From Gammaproteobacteria bacterium (GTDB taxonomy: Bacteria > Pseudomonadota > Gammaproteobacteria > GCA-001735895), in contig JAOTYD010000036.1 in NCBI GenBank assembly GCA_029862005.1, positions 1 through 32,987 of the forward strand: a stretch of 32,987 bases of DNA, read 5' to 3'. The translations under genes and the position numbers were made by a program. A model generated the notes under the pieces. It ran no database searches. It had not been told where the DNA came from and saw nothing but the letters and a program-made list of their open reading frames with translations. Of this stretch, positions 15,672-24,789 are shown piece after piece (the first letter of the stretch is position 1; the number at the start of each line of letters is the position of its first letter).

Positions 15672-16949
15672 TCAGACCGCCAGGTTTTCCAGCTCCCACA
15701 TGGGTTGAGTAACGAAGCGCAACTCGGCGTGAGCATTTTTCAACGCGGTGTAAGTCTGTTCGAAGTCAGGTGCCTGCGCAAAGATAAAACCCAGGTAGCT
15801 TGAACCCTCGGGCAAGGGGATCAGTTCATAACCCGGATTAATATGGATTTCGATATCCCGGATATAGTCGATCTGCTGGGCTTGCGTTAATCCTTCCACG
15901 CGTTTCAGAATTCCCGAGTCGTTTATCGGGATCATTAACACCCCGGCGGATTCAACCGCCTTATTGGCTCGCGGTGCAATACCGCACATGCCCATGATGA
16001 TCAGTTCCTCGAGTTTTTGTTGCAATGAGAACTCAACCAGTTGACCGCATTGGCCGCCGATGGTACGCGCAGCCAGTTCCAGCAGGACGGCGCCGGCGCC
16101 CGACAGGCGTGCCTCGGCATGCACCGGCCCATGCGAAAGCCCGTAGGCGGCACAACAGCGCGTAACCTCGTCGATTAAGACCGTTTCCTGCTGATCGTCG
16201 AGTCGACTTGGCGTTACGTAATAAGTCTCTTCAAAATAAGGGCCAATGAGAGGCTCGGGTTTATCAAAGATGGCAAGCAATTTGAATTTGCCATCAATCA
16301 CGAAACCTTCGACGGCGTACTCGGGGCCGTTTATATAGGATTCAACCAGTAAGTTTTCACGCGCGAATCCCTGCTGACCCGCAGCTTCCAGTATGGCATC
16401 GATACGTCGCACTGCAACCCGGAATTCTGAATCATCGTTGGCGCGTATGACACCACGACTCGCAGCGAGTGCCAGTGGCTTGATGACGACGGGATATTCG
16501 ACTGACAGGGAGACGCGGTCAATTTCGACGATGTTTACCACCTGGTACTCGGGGGTGTTACATCCGGCTCCTGATAAGGCTTCACGCGCCAGGTCTTTTC
16601 GTTTGGTTAGCAGTGCCGCACGAGCGCTGTTCTGCGGCAGGTCGAGATATTCGGCGACATTGCTGCAGATCTCGACACAGCTATCATCGGTGGCCAGTAC
16701 GCAGGCGACGTCAATTGTTTTCAATGCCGCCATAATATCCTTAGATGCCTGCTTGGGGTCATCAAAATCGACCGTAATTCCCCGCGCGATCTCGGGCACC
16801 AGCGAATGTTCACTGTTGGATACCACCATGATGGGCATGCCAAGATTTTGCGCGGCCCGGGTATAAGCAGCGACTCGATAACTGGCCGCAGGCGCGACTA
16901 AAAGAACAAAGCCTGGTTCGGGGCCAGGCTTTGAATGGATTTGTTTCAT
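15672..16949 (-). CDS. ATP-grasp family carboxylate-amine/thiol ligase of unknown substrate
   Basis: This 425-residue protein has an ATP-grasp core. The N-terminal domain has a nucleotide-fold opening (FVLLVAPAASYRVAAYTRAAQ). The ATP-binding region has YPVVIKPLALAASRGVI (about 155-170) and NLLVESYINGPEYAVEG, and the metal-binding end has VHAEARLSG and LLELAARTIGG. A C-terminal domain of about 110 residues contains GVLMIPINDSGILKRVEGL. Such enzymes activate a carboxylate as acyl phosphate and join it to an amine or thiol. Its start is 12 bases after the stop of the A-type Fe-S carrier gene, so the two probably form one unit. I cannot name the substrate; purine-type carboxylases and peptide-forming ligases share this fold. 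Confidence 0.85.
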   Translation of the reverse strand: MKQIHSKPGPEPGFVLLVAPAASYRVAAYTRAAQNLGMPIMVVSNSEHSLVPEIARGITVDFDDPKQASKDIMAALKTIDVACVLATDDSCVEICSNVAEYLDLPQNSARAALLTKRKDLAREALSGAGCNTPEYQVVNIVEIDRVSLSVEYPVVIKPLALAASRGVIRANDDSEFRVAVRRIDAILEAAGQQGFARENLLVESYINGPEYAVEGFVIDGKFKLLAIFDKPEPLIGPYFEETYYVTPSRLDDQQETVLIDEVTRCCAAYGLSHGPVHAEARLSGAGAVLLELAARTIGGQCGQLVEFSLQQKLEELIIMGMCGIAPRANKAVESAGVLMIPINDSGILKRVEGLTQAQQIDYIRDIEIHINPGYELIPLPEGSSYLGFIFAQAPDFEQTYTALKNAHAELRFVTQPMWELENLAV

Positions 16950-16961
16950 GTTTATCAGTGC

Positions 16962-17402
16962 TTAGCCGTAGCCGCCACCGCCAGCCGCGCCACAACCACC
17001 GCAAACTCCGGAACCGCCGGTTTCCGCAAATACGTTGTTGAAAACGAATCGCTCGCGGCCAACTTCCTGGACGTAATCAATCTGGGCGCCCTTGAGATAA
17101 TTCAGCGCGACGACGTCTACGAGTACCTTGAATCCGTCGAACTGCAAGGTGGTATCAAAATCACTTTGCTCGTCGGTAAAGGTCATGCCGTATGACATGC
17201 CACCACAGCCACCACCGCTGATATAAATTCGAATCGCCGAGACGTCCTCGTCGGTCTGGGAGATGATTTCGTGCAACTTATCCTGTGCGGCCTGGGTGAC
17301 CTCGAGGTCACTGACCGTCAGGCTGGGCTGAAAAACACCAGAGCCACCACTAGCAGCCGGCTTGGCTTTCTGCGGTGGCCTATAGATCCCTACATTTTCC
17401 AT
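16962..17402 (-). CDS. A-type iron-sulfur carrier (HesB/IscA family) with atypical cysteine tail
   Basis: This 146-residue protein carries the HesB/IscA fold: LEVTQAAQDKLHEII, then IRIYISGGGCGGMSYGM and VLVDVVALNYLKGAQIDYV. A-type carriers bind iron or an Fe-S cluster through one cysteine in the GGGCGG loop and a C-terminal Cys-X-Cys. Here the first cysteine is Cys66, but the tail is GVCGGCGAAGGGGYG, giving Cys134-X-X-Cys137. A 30-residue low-complexity N-terminal extension is also unusual. I prefer the ATG at 17402, which has AGG nine bases upstream; an ATG two codons earlier (17408) is too close to that site. It is followed by the ATP-grasp ligase and divergent from glyA. Confidence 0.9.
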   Translation of the reverse strand: MENVGIYRPPQKAKPAASGGSGVFQPSLTVSDLEVTQAAQDKLHEIISQTDEDVSAIRIYISGGGCGGMSYGMTFTDEQSDFDTTLQFDGFKVLVDVVALNYLKGAQIDYVQEVGRERFVFNNVFAETGGSGVCGGCGAAGGGGYG

Positions 17403-17571
17403 GAACATTTACCTGCTTGCTTGATCGTCGGAATTATACACATGAAAACTGAAGTTCGACACGTTTTTACGCAAACGTGATTTAGCGTCGATGCTCGACG
17501 ATATATAGGTCTCAAGGGCCGAAATACAAGGTCTGATGCCGCTATAACCTGCCTTTCTGTCGTGATTTTTA

Positions 17572-17600
17572 GTGATACTTGCGGGACTTTTTCGTATTAT
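17572..17600 (+). promoter_or_regulatory. Candidate sigma-70 promoter of the glyA operon
   Basis: GTGATA (17572-17577) and TATTAT (17595-17600) are spaced by 17 bases and lie 29 bases before the glyA start. Matches are four of six and five of six to consensus. No later promoter of similar quality was noticed down to the retropepsin gene, which fits a single long operon. The rest of the 227-base gap to the Fe-S carrier gene shows no other clear signal. Confidence 0.4.
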
Positions 17601-17629
17601 CGCCTTCTTTTTCTCTCGAGGAATACCCG

Positions 17630-18886
17630 ATGTTCTCAAAATCCATGAATATTGCCGATTTCGATCCGGATCTATGGGCGTCAATGCAGGCCGAAGAAAA
17701 GCGCCAGGAAGATCATATCGAATTGATCGCGTCGGAAAACTATACCAGTCCGCGGGTCATGCAGGCCCAGGGGTCGGTATTGACCAATAAGTATGCCGAG
17801 GGCTATCCGTCCAAGCGCTACTACGGTGGCTGCGAGTTCGTTGACGTGGCTGAAGCGCTGGCCCTCGAAAGAGTCAAGAAACTTTTTGATGCCGACTATG
17901 CCAATGTTCAGCCGCACTCAGGATCGCAGGCCAATGCGGCCGTGTATTTTGCGTTGCTGAATGCCGGTGACACGATACTGGGAATGAGTCTGTCTGATGG
18001 TGGGCACCTGACCCATGGCGCCAAGGTTAACTTCTCCGGCAAATTGTTCAACGCCGTTCAGTACGGTCTGAACAACGCAACGGGTGAAATTGATTATGAC
18101 CAGGTCGAAGCTTTGGCGCAGGAACACAAGCCGAAGATGATTATCGCGGGTTTTTCGGCTTACTCCCGGGTTGTGGACTGGCAGCGTTTTCGGGATATTG
18201 CGGATTCGGTTGGCGCATACCTGTTCGTCGACATGGCACATGTTGCCGGCCTGGTCGCGGCCGGAGTTTACCCGAGTCCGGTTCAAATTGCCGACGTCTG
18301 TACCAGCACCACGCATAAAACACTGCGTGGGCCGCGCGGTGGAATCATTCTCGCCAGGGCCAACGAGGAAATCGAAAAGAAATTGAATTCAATGGTTTTC
18401 CCGGGCACCCAGGGCGGTCCGCTGATGCATGTCATCGCGGCCAAGGCGGTCGCTTTCAAGGAAGCCATGAGCGATGATTTCGTCGAATATCAAAAGCAGG
18501 TCGTGGTGAATGCCAACGCGATGGCCGAGGAGTTTGTCAAGCGCGGCTTCGACGTGGTTTCAGGGGGTACTGACAATCACCTGTTCCTGCTGTCGTTGAT
18601 CAACAAGGGCTTGACCGGCAAAGATGCTGACGCGGCATTGAGCAAGGCGCACATCACCGTTAACAAAAACTCGGTGCCCAACGATCCGCAATCGCCGTTT
18701 GTTACCTCGGGTCTGCGTATCGGTTCGCCGGCGATTACCACGCGTGGCTTCAACGAGCAGGATTCCCGGGACCTGGCGAATTGGATCAGCGACGTGCTCG
18801 AAGATATGGATAACGAAGACCTGATAGCGACAGTTCGCACCAAGGTCACCGAAATCTGTGCGCGCCTGCCGGTTTACAGGAATTGA
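17630..18886 (+). CDS. glyA: Serine hydroxymethyltransferase
   Basis: This 418-residue PLP enzyme converts serine and tetrahydrofolate to glycine and methylene-tetrahydrofolate. Family signatures are intact: [30 protein letters not shown], the [12 protein letters not shown] strand and the PLP lysine in [13 protein letters not shown]. The length equals that of the E. coli enzyme. The ATG at 17630 has GAGGAA six bases upstream; an upstream in-frame start at 17579 would overlap the promoter. nrdR follows after 11 bases, so glyA heads the long housekeeping operon and links one-carbon supply to nucleotide and riboflavin genes. Confidence 0.98.
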   Translation: MFSKSMNIADFDPDLWASMQAEEKRQEDHIELIASENYTSPRVMQAQGSVLTNKYAEGYPSKRYYGGCEFVDVAEALALERVKKLFDADYANVQPHSGSQANAAVYFALLNAGDTILGMSLSDGGHLTHGAKVNFSGKLFNAVQYGLNNATGEIDYDQVEALAQEHKPKMIIAGFSAYSRVVDWQRFRDIADSVGAYLFVDMAHVAGLVAAGVYPSPVQIADVCTSTTHKTLRGPRGGIILARANEEIEKKLNSMVFPGTQGGPLMHVIAAKAVAFKEAMSDDFVEYQKQVVVNANAMAEEFVKRGFDVVSGGTDNHLFLLSLINKGLTGKDADAALSKAHITVNKNSVPNDPQSPFVTSGLRIGSPAITTRGFNEQDSRDLANWISDVLEDMDNEDLIATVRTKVTEICARLPVYRN

Positions 18887-18897
18887 TCCGCTAAGCG

Positions 18898-19401
18898 ATG
18901 AAATGTCCTTTCTGCGGCACGCCTGACACCCGCGTGGTCGATTCCCGCCTGGCGTCGGAATCTACCCAGGTGCGCCGCAGGCGGGAGTGCGTTTCCTGCG
19001 AAACCCGATTCACGACCTATGAATCACCCTTGCTGAACATGCCGATGGTGATTAAAAACGATGGCAGTCGTGACACCTTTGACGAAGTCAGGTTGCGCAG
19101 TGGCATGTTGCGCGCACTCGAAAAACGCCCCGTTTCAGCAGAACAGATCGAGGATGCGATAAACCATATCAAGCGCCAGCTGGTGGGTCTCGAGGCACGC
19201 GAGATCTCGTCGCGGGAGATCGGCGAGATGGTGATGCGCGAATTGCAGCGGCTAGACCAGGTCGCTTATATCCGGTTCGCATCGGTCTACCTGAGTTTCG
19301 AAGACATACAGGCATTCGAAGAAGCCATCGAGGCGCTTGCGGCCGAGCCTACCCCGGAAATGCACCGCAGACAGGTTCCACTCATTGATGAGGATGACTG
19401 A
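18898..19401 (+). CDS. nrdR: Transcriptional repressor NrdR
   Basis: This 167-residue repressor of ribonucleotide reductase genes senses ATP/dATP. The N-terminal zinc ribbon has CPFCGTPDTRVVDSR and CVSCETRFTTYE. The ATP-cone domain (about 48-138) has VIKNDGSRDTFDEVRLRSGM and later AYIRFASVYLSF. A C-terminal tail of about 20 residues goes beyond the typical length near 150. Position between glyA and ribD is the conserved gammaproteobacterial order. Confidence 0.98.
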   Translation: MKCPFCGTPDTRVVDSRLASESTQVRRRRECVSCETRFTTYESPLLNMPMVIKNDGSRDTFDEVRLRSGMLRALEKRPVSAEQIEDAINHIKRQLVGLEAREISSREIGEMVMRELQRLDQVAYIRFASVYLSFEDIQAFEEAIEALAAEPTPEMHRRQVPLIDEDD

Positions 19402-19403
19402 CG

Positions 19404-20519
19404 GTGGCTGTGCAGTCTCACCACTACTGGATGGCGGAAGCCTTGCGCCAGGCACGCAAGGGATTTTATTCGACACCGCCTAATCCACGCGTAGGTTGTG
19501 TCATCGTCGCTGATGGAAAAATGCTCGCGGCGGGCTGGCATGGCTACACCGGTGGTCCCCACGCAGAAGTCAATGCGCTCAATTCGGCAGAAATACCGGT
19601 CGGGGCTGATTTTTACATTACCCTCGAACCCTGTTCGCATCATGGCAAAACACCGCCCTGCGTTGATGCCCTGATTGAAGCCAAACCGGCGCGGGTGATT
19701 GTTGCGATGCTGGATCCCAATCCGCAGGTCGGTGGTCAGGGACTGGAAAAACTGCGTGGCAACGGGATTGAGGTTATAACCGACGTGCTCGAGGCGGAGG
19801 CGCGTGAACTCAATCGTGGATTCGTAAAACGCATGGAGCAGGGTTTGCCGTTTGTCAGCGTGAAAATGGCCTGTTCACTCGACGGTCGCAGCGCGCTGAA
19901 AAACGGGATCAGCCAATGGATAACTGCAAAACCGGCCCGACGCGATGTACAACTGCAGCGTGCGCGCGCATCCGTGATTCTCAGCAGCGCCCAGACCGTG
20001 CTCGAGGACGATCCAGCGCTTAACCTGCGACTGTCAAAGCAGGACTTGAAGCAGATTTTCGAAGTCCGCCACCCGGTGCGCACAATTGTCGATTCGAGGT
20101 TGCGCCTGAGCGGTAGTGAAAAGATCTTTTCAACCCCGGGGGAAATCTGGATTTACACGCTCAGCCAGGATAAAGAGAAAAAACAGATGTTGAGTGATCG
20201 GGGCGCGAAGGTCATCGAACCAGAAGCCGAGGAATCAGGGCATATTAGTCTGCAGGCAATGATGCAGGACCTGGCGAAACGTGGGATTAACGAAGTCCAT
20301 ACCGAGTGCGGACAGCGTCTTGCAGGCGCTTTGTTGAGCCAGCAACTTGCAGACCAGGTCGTGTTGTACCTCGCACCGCATCTGCTGGGCAGCCAGGCTC
20401 GAGGCGGTTTCGAGATCGGCGAGTTCACCGCTATGGAACAGCGTAAATCCTGTCTAATTCGCGATATTCGCCAGATCGGCGATGATCTTCGTTTAACCTT
20501 GAGCGTTAACCAGGAATAA
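19404..20519 (+). CDS. ribD: Bifunctional riboflavin deaminase/reductase RibD
   Basis: This 371-residue enzyme performs the second and third steps of riboflavin synthesis. The N-terminal zinc deaminase domain (1-145) has GPHAEVNAL and PCSHHGKTPPC, holding the zinc ligands and the catalytic glutamate. The reductase domain (about 148-371) begins with VSVKMACSLDGRSAL. The GTG start at 19404 is two bases after the nrdR stop, with GAGGA nine bases upstream inside nrdR. The next gene begins three bases after its stop. Confidence 0.97.
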   Translation: MAVQSHHYWMAEALRQARKGFYSTPPNPRVGCVIVADGKMLAAGWHGYTGGPHAEVNALNSAEIPVGADFYITLEPCSHHGKTPPCVDALIEAKPARVIVAMLDPNPQVGGQGLEKLRGNGIEVITDVLEAEARELNRGFVKRMEQGLPFVSVKMACSLDGRSALKNGISQWITAKPARRDVQLQRARASVILSSAQTVLEDDPALNLRLSKQDLKQIFEVRHPVRTIVDSRLRLSGSEKIFSTPGEIWIYTLSQDKEKKQMLSDRGAKVIEPEAEESGHISLQAMMQDLAKRGINEVHTECGQRLAGALLSQQLADQVVLYLAPHLLGSQARGGFEIGEFTAMEQRKSCLIRDIRQIGDDLRLTLSVNQE

Positions 20520-20522
20520 ATT

Positions 20523-21095
20523 GTGTCTACCATCGTCGCCGTATCCAAGAATAACGTGGCCTGCATTGCTGCCGACAGCCTGACCAGCTTTGGCGATACC
20601 CGGCAGGCGGCCGACTTTGTCACCGACTACGACAAGATCATCGGGTTTGCCGATCAAAACTATATTGGCATCGTCGGGAGTGCGGCTCATCACCTGGTCA
20701 TGGGTAACCTGCTCAATAAACATGCTGATAAAATCGATTTCTCGGATCGCTTCAGCATATTTGAATCAATGCGCCAGATACATCCCATTTTGAAGGCTGA
20801 ATATTTTCTCATTAGTAAAGATGAAGATGATGATGCTTACGAGTCGTCCCGGGTAGACGCGTTAATCATTAACAAGAACGGAATTTTCGGGCTTTACTCG
20901 TTGCGCGAGGTCGACCAGTACACGCGTTTCTGGGCGGTTGGCTCGGGTGCTGAATTTGCATTAGGAGCGATGCAGGCGGCCTACGATTTGCTCGATAATG
21001 CGGTCGATGTTGCGCGTGCTGGAATAGAGGCGGGTGCCTGTTTTGATAACGCCAGCGCTTTGCCCATGACGATCTACAGTCTGGAGCTCGATTGA
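20523..21095 (+). CDS. Proteasome-beta/HslV-like Ntn hydrolase (BPH-like) with serine at the nucleophile position
   Basis: This 190-residue protein opens with MSTIVAV, matching the MTTIVSV opening of HslV-type proteasome homologues. After removal of Met the first residue would be Ser instead of Thr. Asp18 in AADSL and Lys38 in YDKI fit the catalytic Asp17 and Lys33 positions of the family, with a small insertion. The strand IGIVGSAAH matches the conserved Gly-rich core turn. It is shorter than Anbu (about 240) and close in size to the betaproteobacterial homologue BPH. The GTG start has AGGA seven bases upstream. It lies between ribD and ribE and overlaps ribE by one base (TGATG). No unfoldase gene is visible nearby, and its substrate is unknown. 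Confidence 0.8.
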   Translation: MSTIVAVSKNNVACIAADSLTSFGDTRQAADFVTDYDKIIGFADQNYIGIVGSAAHHLVMGNLLNKHADKIDFSDRFSIFESMRQIHPILKAEYFLISKDEDDDAYESSRVDALIINKNGIFGLYSLREVDQYTRFWAVGSGAEFALGAMQAAYDLLDNAVDVARAGIEAGACFDNASALPMTIYSLELD

Positions 21096-21760
21096 TGTTT
21101 ACCGGGATTATTGAAACGATCGGCACCGTCGAGCACAGTGAATCCCGGGGTGGTGATATTCGACTTGGCATCGCTTGCGGCGAGCTCGATTTGTCGCACA
21201 CGCGACTCGGCGACAGCATCGCGGTGAATGGTGTTTGTCTAACCGCGATAGCATTTCATGGTCAGACTTTCATGGCCGATGTTTCGGCAGAAACCATGAG
21301 TAAGACCAGTTTGGGTCAAATCTCGGTGGGCAGCCCTGTCAATCTTGAAACGGCGCTCACGCTGAACACAGCGTTGGGTGGTCACCTCGTCAGTGGACAC
21401 GTGGACGGGCTTGCAACCCTGATAGAAATGCAGGCCGACGCGCGCTCGACTCGCTACCGCTTTGAAGTGGAACCGGCGATCCAGCACTATATCGCCACCA
21501 AAGGTTCGGTGACGATTGACGGCACCAGCCTGACCGTCAATAACGTCGATGGTAACCAGTTTGATGTCAATATTGTGCCGCACACCCAGCAGAAAACTGT
21601 TTTTCAATACTATCAGGACGGCTCCCGGGTAAACGTCGAGGTCGATATAATTGCACGCTATCTGGAACGCTTACTGCAGGGACGGGCCGATGCGAGTACA
21701 GTTAAAGACCAACAGATACTCGAAACCCTGATAAAATCAGGATTTATCAATCATGAATAA
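21095..21760 (+). CDS. ribE: Riboflavin synthase, alpha subunit
   Basis: This 221-residue enzyme makes riboflavin by dismutating two lumazine molecules. Both halves of the duplicated barrel are visible: MFTGIIETIGTV with VNGVCLTAI, and LGGHLVSGHVDG with TIDGTSLTVNNV. The ATG at 21095 overlaps the stop of the preceding Ntn hydrolase gene (TGATG), and its stop lies inside the next gene. An in-frame TTG at 21092 is less likely. Confidence 0.97.
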   Translation: MFTGIIETIGTVEHSESRGGDIRLGIACGELDLSHTRLGDSIAVNGVCLTAIAFHGQTFMADVSAETMSKTSLGQISVGSPVNLETALTLNTALGGHLVSGHVDGLATLIEMQADARSTRYRFEVEPAIQHYIATKGSVTIDGTSLTVNNVDGNQFDVNIVPHTQQKTVFQYYQDGSRVNVEVDIIARYLERLLQGRADASTVKDQQILETLIKSGFINHE

Positions 21761-22874
21761 GCCAGTTAACTTAGATATGGAATTGAATTCGACCCAGGAA
21801 ATCATCGACGATATCAAGGCCGGAAAAATGGTCATTATCATGGACGATGAAGACCGGGAAAATGAAGGCGATATTCTGATGGCTGCTGCAGCGGTGACGG
21901 CTGAGAGCATCAATTTCATGGCCAAGTACGGTCGTGGATTGATTTGTCTAACGCTATCCGAACAGCGTTGCAAGCAGTTACGCCTGCCGTTGATGGTAGG
22001 AGACAACCGCGAAAACCTGGAAACAAATTTCACGGTTTCGATTGAAGCCGCGGAGGGGGTTACCACTGGAATTTCAGCTGCCGACCGCGCCACCACTATC
22101 CAGGCCGCGATTAAGCCAGATGCGACGCCGGGAGGCATTGTGCAGCCGGGACATGTATTCCCGGTGATGGCACGCAAGGGTGGGGTGCTGTTCAGGGCAG
22201 GCCACACCGAAGCGGGCTGTGACCTGGCCCGACTCGCGGGATTTGAACCTGCTGCCGTAATTGTCGAAATCCTGAACGATGATGGCTCGATGGCAAGGCG
22301 TAAGGATCTGGAAAAATTTGCGATGAAGCACAACCTGAAAATCGGCACTATCGAGGACCTGATCCGTTACCGTATCGAAAATGAACATACCGTCGAACGT
22401 ATTGTCGAATCGCGTTTTGAAACCGATTACGGCGAATTCAAACTCTACGCTTTCGAAGACAGTACCGCGCAGGAACTGCACCTGGCGCTGGTCATGGGCA
22501 GGATTGACCCGGAAAAGCCAATTCCGGTGAGGGTGCACGTGCAAAACACATTGACCGATTCGCTGGCAGGCATCAAGGGGCGAGGTTGGCCACTGCATGA
22601 CGTAATGAAGACGATCAGCAAGGCCGGTACGGGCGTTATTGTATTCCTGCGCCAACCGGAAACACCCAAGGACATGGTAAATGTTATCGAGTCGATGATT
22701 CAGGGCCACGGTTCCGAGGACCGGGTTGACGATCAGCGAACTTACGGCATCGGGGCCCAGATACTGGCCGATCTCGGGGTGCGCAAGATGAGTTTGTTGA
22801 GTGCTCCCAAGGTGTTCCACGGCCTGGCCGGATTCGGCCTGGAAGTAGTCGATTATTATTCGGATGAAGGTTAG
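21753..22874 (+). CDS. ribBX: 3,4-dihydroxy-2-butanone 4-phosphate synthase with non-catalytic RibA-like domain (RibBX type)
   Basis: This is a 373-residue protein. The RibB domain (about 1-205) has the acidic site [10 protein letters not shown] (31-40) and [16 protein letters not shown], all intact. The C-terminal part (about 208-373) aligns with GTP cyclohydrolase II in overall layout, but the zinc-binding cysteines and the usual GDVFGSLRCDCG segment are absent: the region reads [20 protein letters not shown]. This matches the RibBX variant described in Proteobacteria, where the second domain lacks cyclohydrolase activity. A separate ribA should therefore exist elsewhere in the genome. It overlaps ribE by eight bases. 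Confidence 0.94.
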   Translation: MNKPVNLDMELNSTQEIIDDIKAGKMVIIMDDEDRENEGDILMAAAAVTAESINFMAKYGRGLICLTLSEQRCKQLRLPLMVGDNRENLETNFTVSIEAAEGVTTGISAADRATTIQAAIKPDATPGGIVQPGHVFPVMARKGGVLFRAGHTEAGCDLARLAGFEPAAVIVEILNDDGSMARRKDLEKFAMKHNLKIGTIEDLIRYRIENEHTVERIVESRFETDYGEFKLYAFEDSTAQELHLALVMGRIDPEKPIPVRVHVQNTLTDSLAGIKGRGWPLHDVMKTISKAGTGVIVFLRQPETPKDMVNVIESMIQGHGSEDRVDDQRTYGIGAQILADLGVRKMSLLSAPKVFHGLAGFGLEVVDYYSDEG

Positions 22875-22878
22875 CAAT

Positions 22879-23352
22879 ATGGCGGAATTCAACAAGATCG
22901 ATGGAGACCTGGTCGTCAGCGAGGCGAAAATCGCAATTGTTGTCGGGAGATTTAACGGCTTCATCGTCGAGAGCCTGTTAAGCGCCGCGCTGGATACCCT
23001 GCAGCGTGCGGGTATCGACGCCGGGGACATTACCGTAAGCCACGTGCCCGGCGCCCTAGAGATCCCATTACTGGTACAAAAATATGCGGCTGGCGGCAAG
23101 CATGATGCGGTCATTGCCCTGGGCGCGGTAATTCGAGGCGCCACCCCGCATTTCGATATTGTCGCGGGAGAAAGTGCCAAGGCTCTGGCGTCGTTGGCAC
23201 TGGCGCATTCGCTGCCCGTGATTAATGGCGTGCTGACGACTGATACGATCGAACAGGCGATCGAGCGCGCCGGTACCAAGGCGGGGAACAAGGGTGCCGA
23301 TGCGGCTATGAGCGCGATGGAAATGATCAGCCTGATACGAAAAATCAAGTAA
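22879..23352 (+). CDS. ribH: 6,7-dimethyl-8-ribityllumazine synthase
   Basis: This 157-residue enzyme makes the riboflavin synthase substrate and normally forms shells or pentamers. Motifs are [23 protein letters not shown], and [16 protein letters not shown] with the catalytic histidine, then NGVLTTDT and NKGADAA. I prefer the ATG at 22879, which has AAGG eight bases upstream; an earlier ATG at 22864 overlaps the previous gene and lacks a site. Confidence 0.97.
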   Translation: MAEFNKIDGDLVVSEAKIAIVVGRFNGFIVESLLSAALDTLQRAGIDAGDITVSHVPGALEIPLLVQKYAAGGKHDAVIALGAVIRGATPHFDIVAGESAKALASLALAHSLPVINGVLTTDTIEQAIERAGTKAGNKGADAAMSAMEMISLIRKIK

Positions 23353-23367
23353 GAAGCTGGAATTCCG

Positions 23368-23811
23368 GTGAATGACAAGGCGCGGTTTATCAAGAAACGG
23401 AAGCATGCCCGCGATAAAGCTTTACAAGCCCTGTATCAATGGCAGTTGTCAGGGGAAGACCTGGACTGGATAAGAGATCATTATCAACAAGAACAGGGTA
23501 TTGCATCCGGCGATGAAGCTTATTTCCTCGAGTTGCTTTACCAGATTCCACCACAGGTCGATACGCTCGACAGTTGTTATCGCAAATACGTTGAACATTT
23601 CGAGGACCATATTGATCCTATCGAAACCAATATCTTGCGCATAGCGACTTACGAACTCGATAATCACCCCGAAATTCCGTACAAGGTTGTTATCAATGAA
23701 GCGATTAACCTGGCCAGGGTTTACGGCGCCGACGACAGTCACAAATTTGTCAACGGTGTGCTGGATCCACTCTGTGCAGAATTACGTAAATCCGAAGTGG
23801 ACAGGCAGTAG
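23368..23811 (+). CDS. nusB: Transcription antitermination factor NusB
   Basis: This 147-residue factor binds boxA RNA with NusE in rRNA antitermination. It has the family opening (KKRKHARDKALQALYQWQLSG), the central DPIETNILRIATYEL and the C-terminal VVINEAINLARVYGADDSHKFVNGVLD. The start is GTG at 23368, 15 bases after ribH. Adjacency of ribH and nusB is the standard proteobacterial arrangement. Confidence 0.97.
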   Translation: MNDKARFIKKRKHARDKALQALYQWQLSGEDLDWIRDHYQQEQGIASGDEAYFLELLYQIPPQVDTLDSCYRKYVEHFEDHIDPIETNILRIATYELDNHPEIPYKVVINEAINLARVYGADDSHKFVNGVLDPLCAELRKSEVDRQ

Positions 23812-23832
23812 TAATACGGATCGGCAACGGCG

Positions 23833-24789
23833 ATGGCGCACGACGAATTCGCGATAATTGAAGAGTACTTTACGGGTATCGGAGATTCGGCCGACGATGT
23901 GCTGCTGGCAGTTGGTGATGATGCAGCGGTCGTCGAGGTTGCGCCGGAACACCAGCTCGTTGTCAGCATGGATACACTCGTGGGAGGCGTCCATTTTCCT
24001 ATCGACACCAACCCTGCCGATATTGCCTACAAGTCGCTTGCGGTGAATCTCAGCGACCTGGCCGCAATGGCCGCAAGTCCTGCCTGGTTCCTGTTGTCAC
24101 TGACCTTGCCACGAAACGATCCCCAGTGGTTGAGAGAATTCGCCGGTGGTCTTCGGCAGACCGCTGATGACTTTAAGCTGCCGCTGATTGGTGGTGATAC
24201 CTGCCGCGGGGAGCTGTCGATTACCGTTCAAATTGCAGGCGTGGTACCGACCGGTCAATACGTTACCCGCCAGCACGCGAAACCCGGTGATTTGATCCTG
24301 GTATCGGGGGAACTGGGTAATGCGGGACTTGGATTGGCGTTTAAACAAGGCCTGGTAGACTTGCCGCAGGATCTGCAAACTCGCTGCCTGAAGGCATTAG
24401 ATCGTCCACAACCGAGGCTCGAACTGATTCCTTTCCTGCGGGAGTTTGCATCCGCGGCAATCGATATTTCGGACGGCTTGCAGGGCGACCTGGCGCACGT
24501 GTTGAAAGCCAGCCAATGTGGTGCCAGGATTTCACGGGACTCGATTCCGGTGAATCCGTGGATAGCACAACAACAGGCCTACCAGTATGCGTTGGGCGCG
24601 GGCGATGATTATGAAATTTGCTGCTGCCTTCCAGCCAGGTACCAGCGTGAAATCGAGAACTGGAACCTTGAGCATCCGGCTTGTCGGCTGACTGTAATCG
24701 GTGAAATTATCGAGTCCGGTATTTTCCTGCGAGAAGGTGAGAGTTTGATCGAATTGGGCGATGCGCAGGGGTATCAGCATTTTGGCTAG
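23833..24789 (+). CDS. thiL: Thiamine-monophosphate kinase
   Basis: This 318-residue enzyme makes thiamine diphosphate from thiamine monophosphate. Motifs are LLAVGDDAAVV and SMDTLVGGVHF, NLSDLAAMAASP, GGDTCRGE and a later AIDISDGLQGDL with GAGDDYEI. All nucleotide and metal-binding aspartates are present. It starts 21 bases after nusB and overlaps pgpA. Confidence 0.97.
   Translation: MAHDEFAIIEEYFTGIGDSADDVLLAVGDDAAVVEVAPEHQLVVSMDTLVGGVHFPIDTNPADIAYKSLAVNLSDLAAMAASPAWFLLSLTLPRNDPQWLREFAGGLRQTADDFKLPLIGGDTCRGELSITVQIAGVVPTGQYVTRQHAKPGDLILVSGELGNAGLGLAFKQGLVDLPQDLQTRCLKALDRPQPRLELIPFLREFASAAIDISDGLQGDLAHVLKASQCGARISRDSIPVNPWIAQQQAYQYALGAGDDYEICCCLPARYQREIENWNLEHPACRLTVIGEIIESGIFLREGESLIELGDAQGYQHFG

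Noticed and set aside
18887-19403. Possible FMN riboswitch before the riboflavin genes
   Set aside because: The gaps before nrdR and ribD are 11 and 2 bases, too short for the element.
22074-23393. A 439-codon open frame on the minus strand opposite ribBX and ribH
   Set aside because: It lies antisense to two clearly conserved genes and has no recognisable domain; it is a by-product of codon usage.
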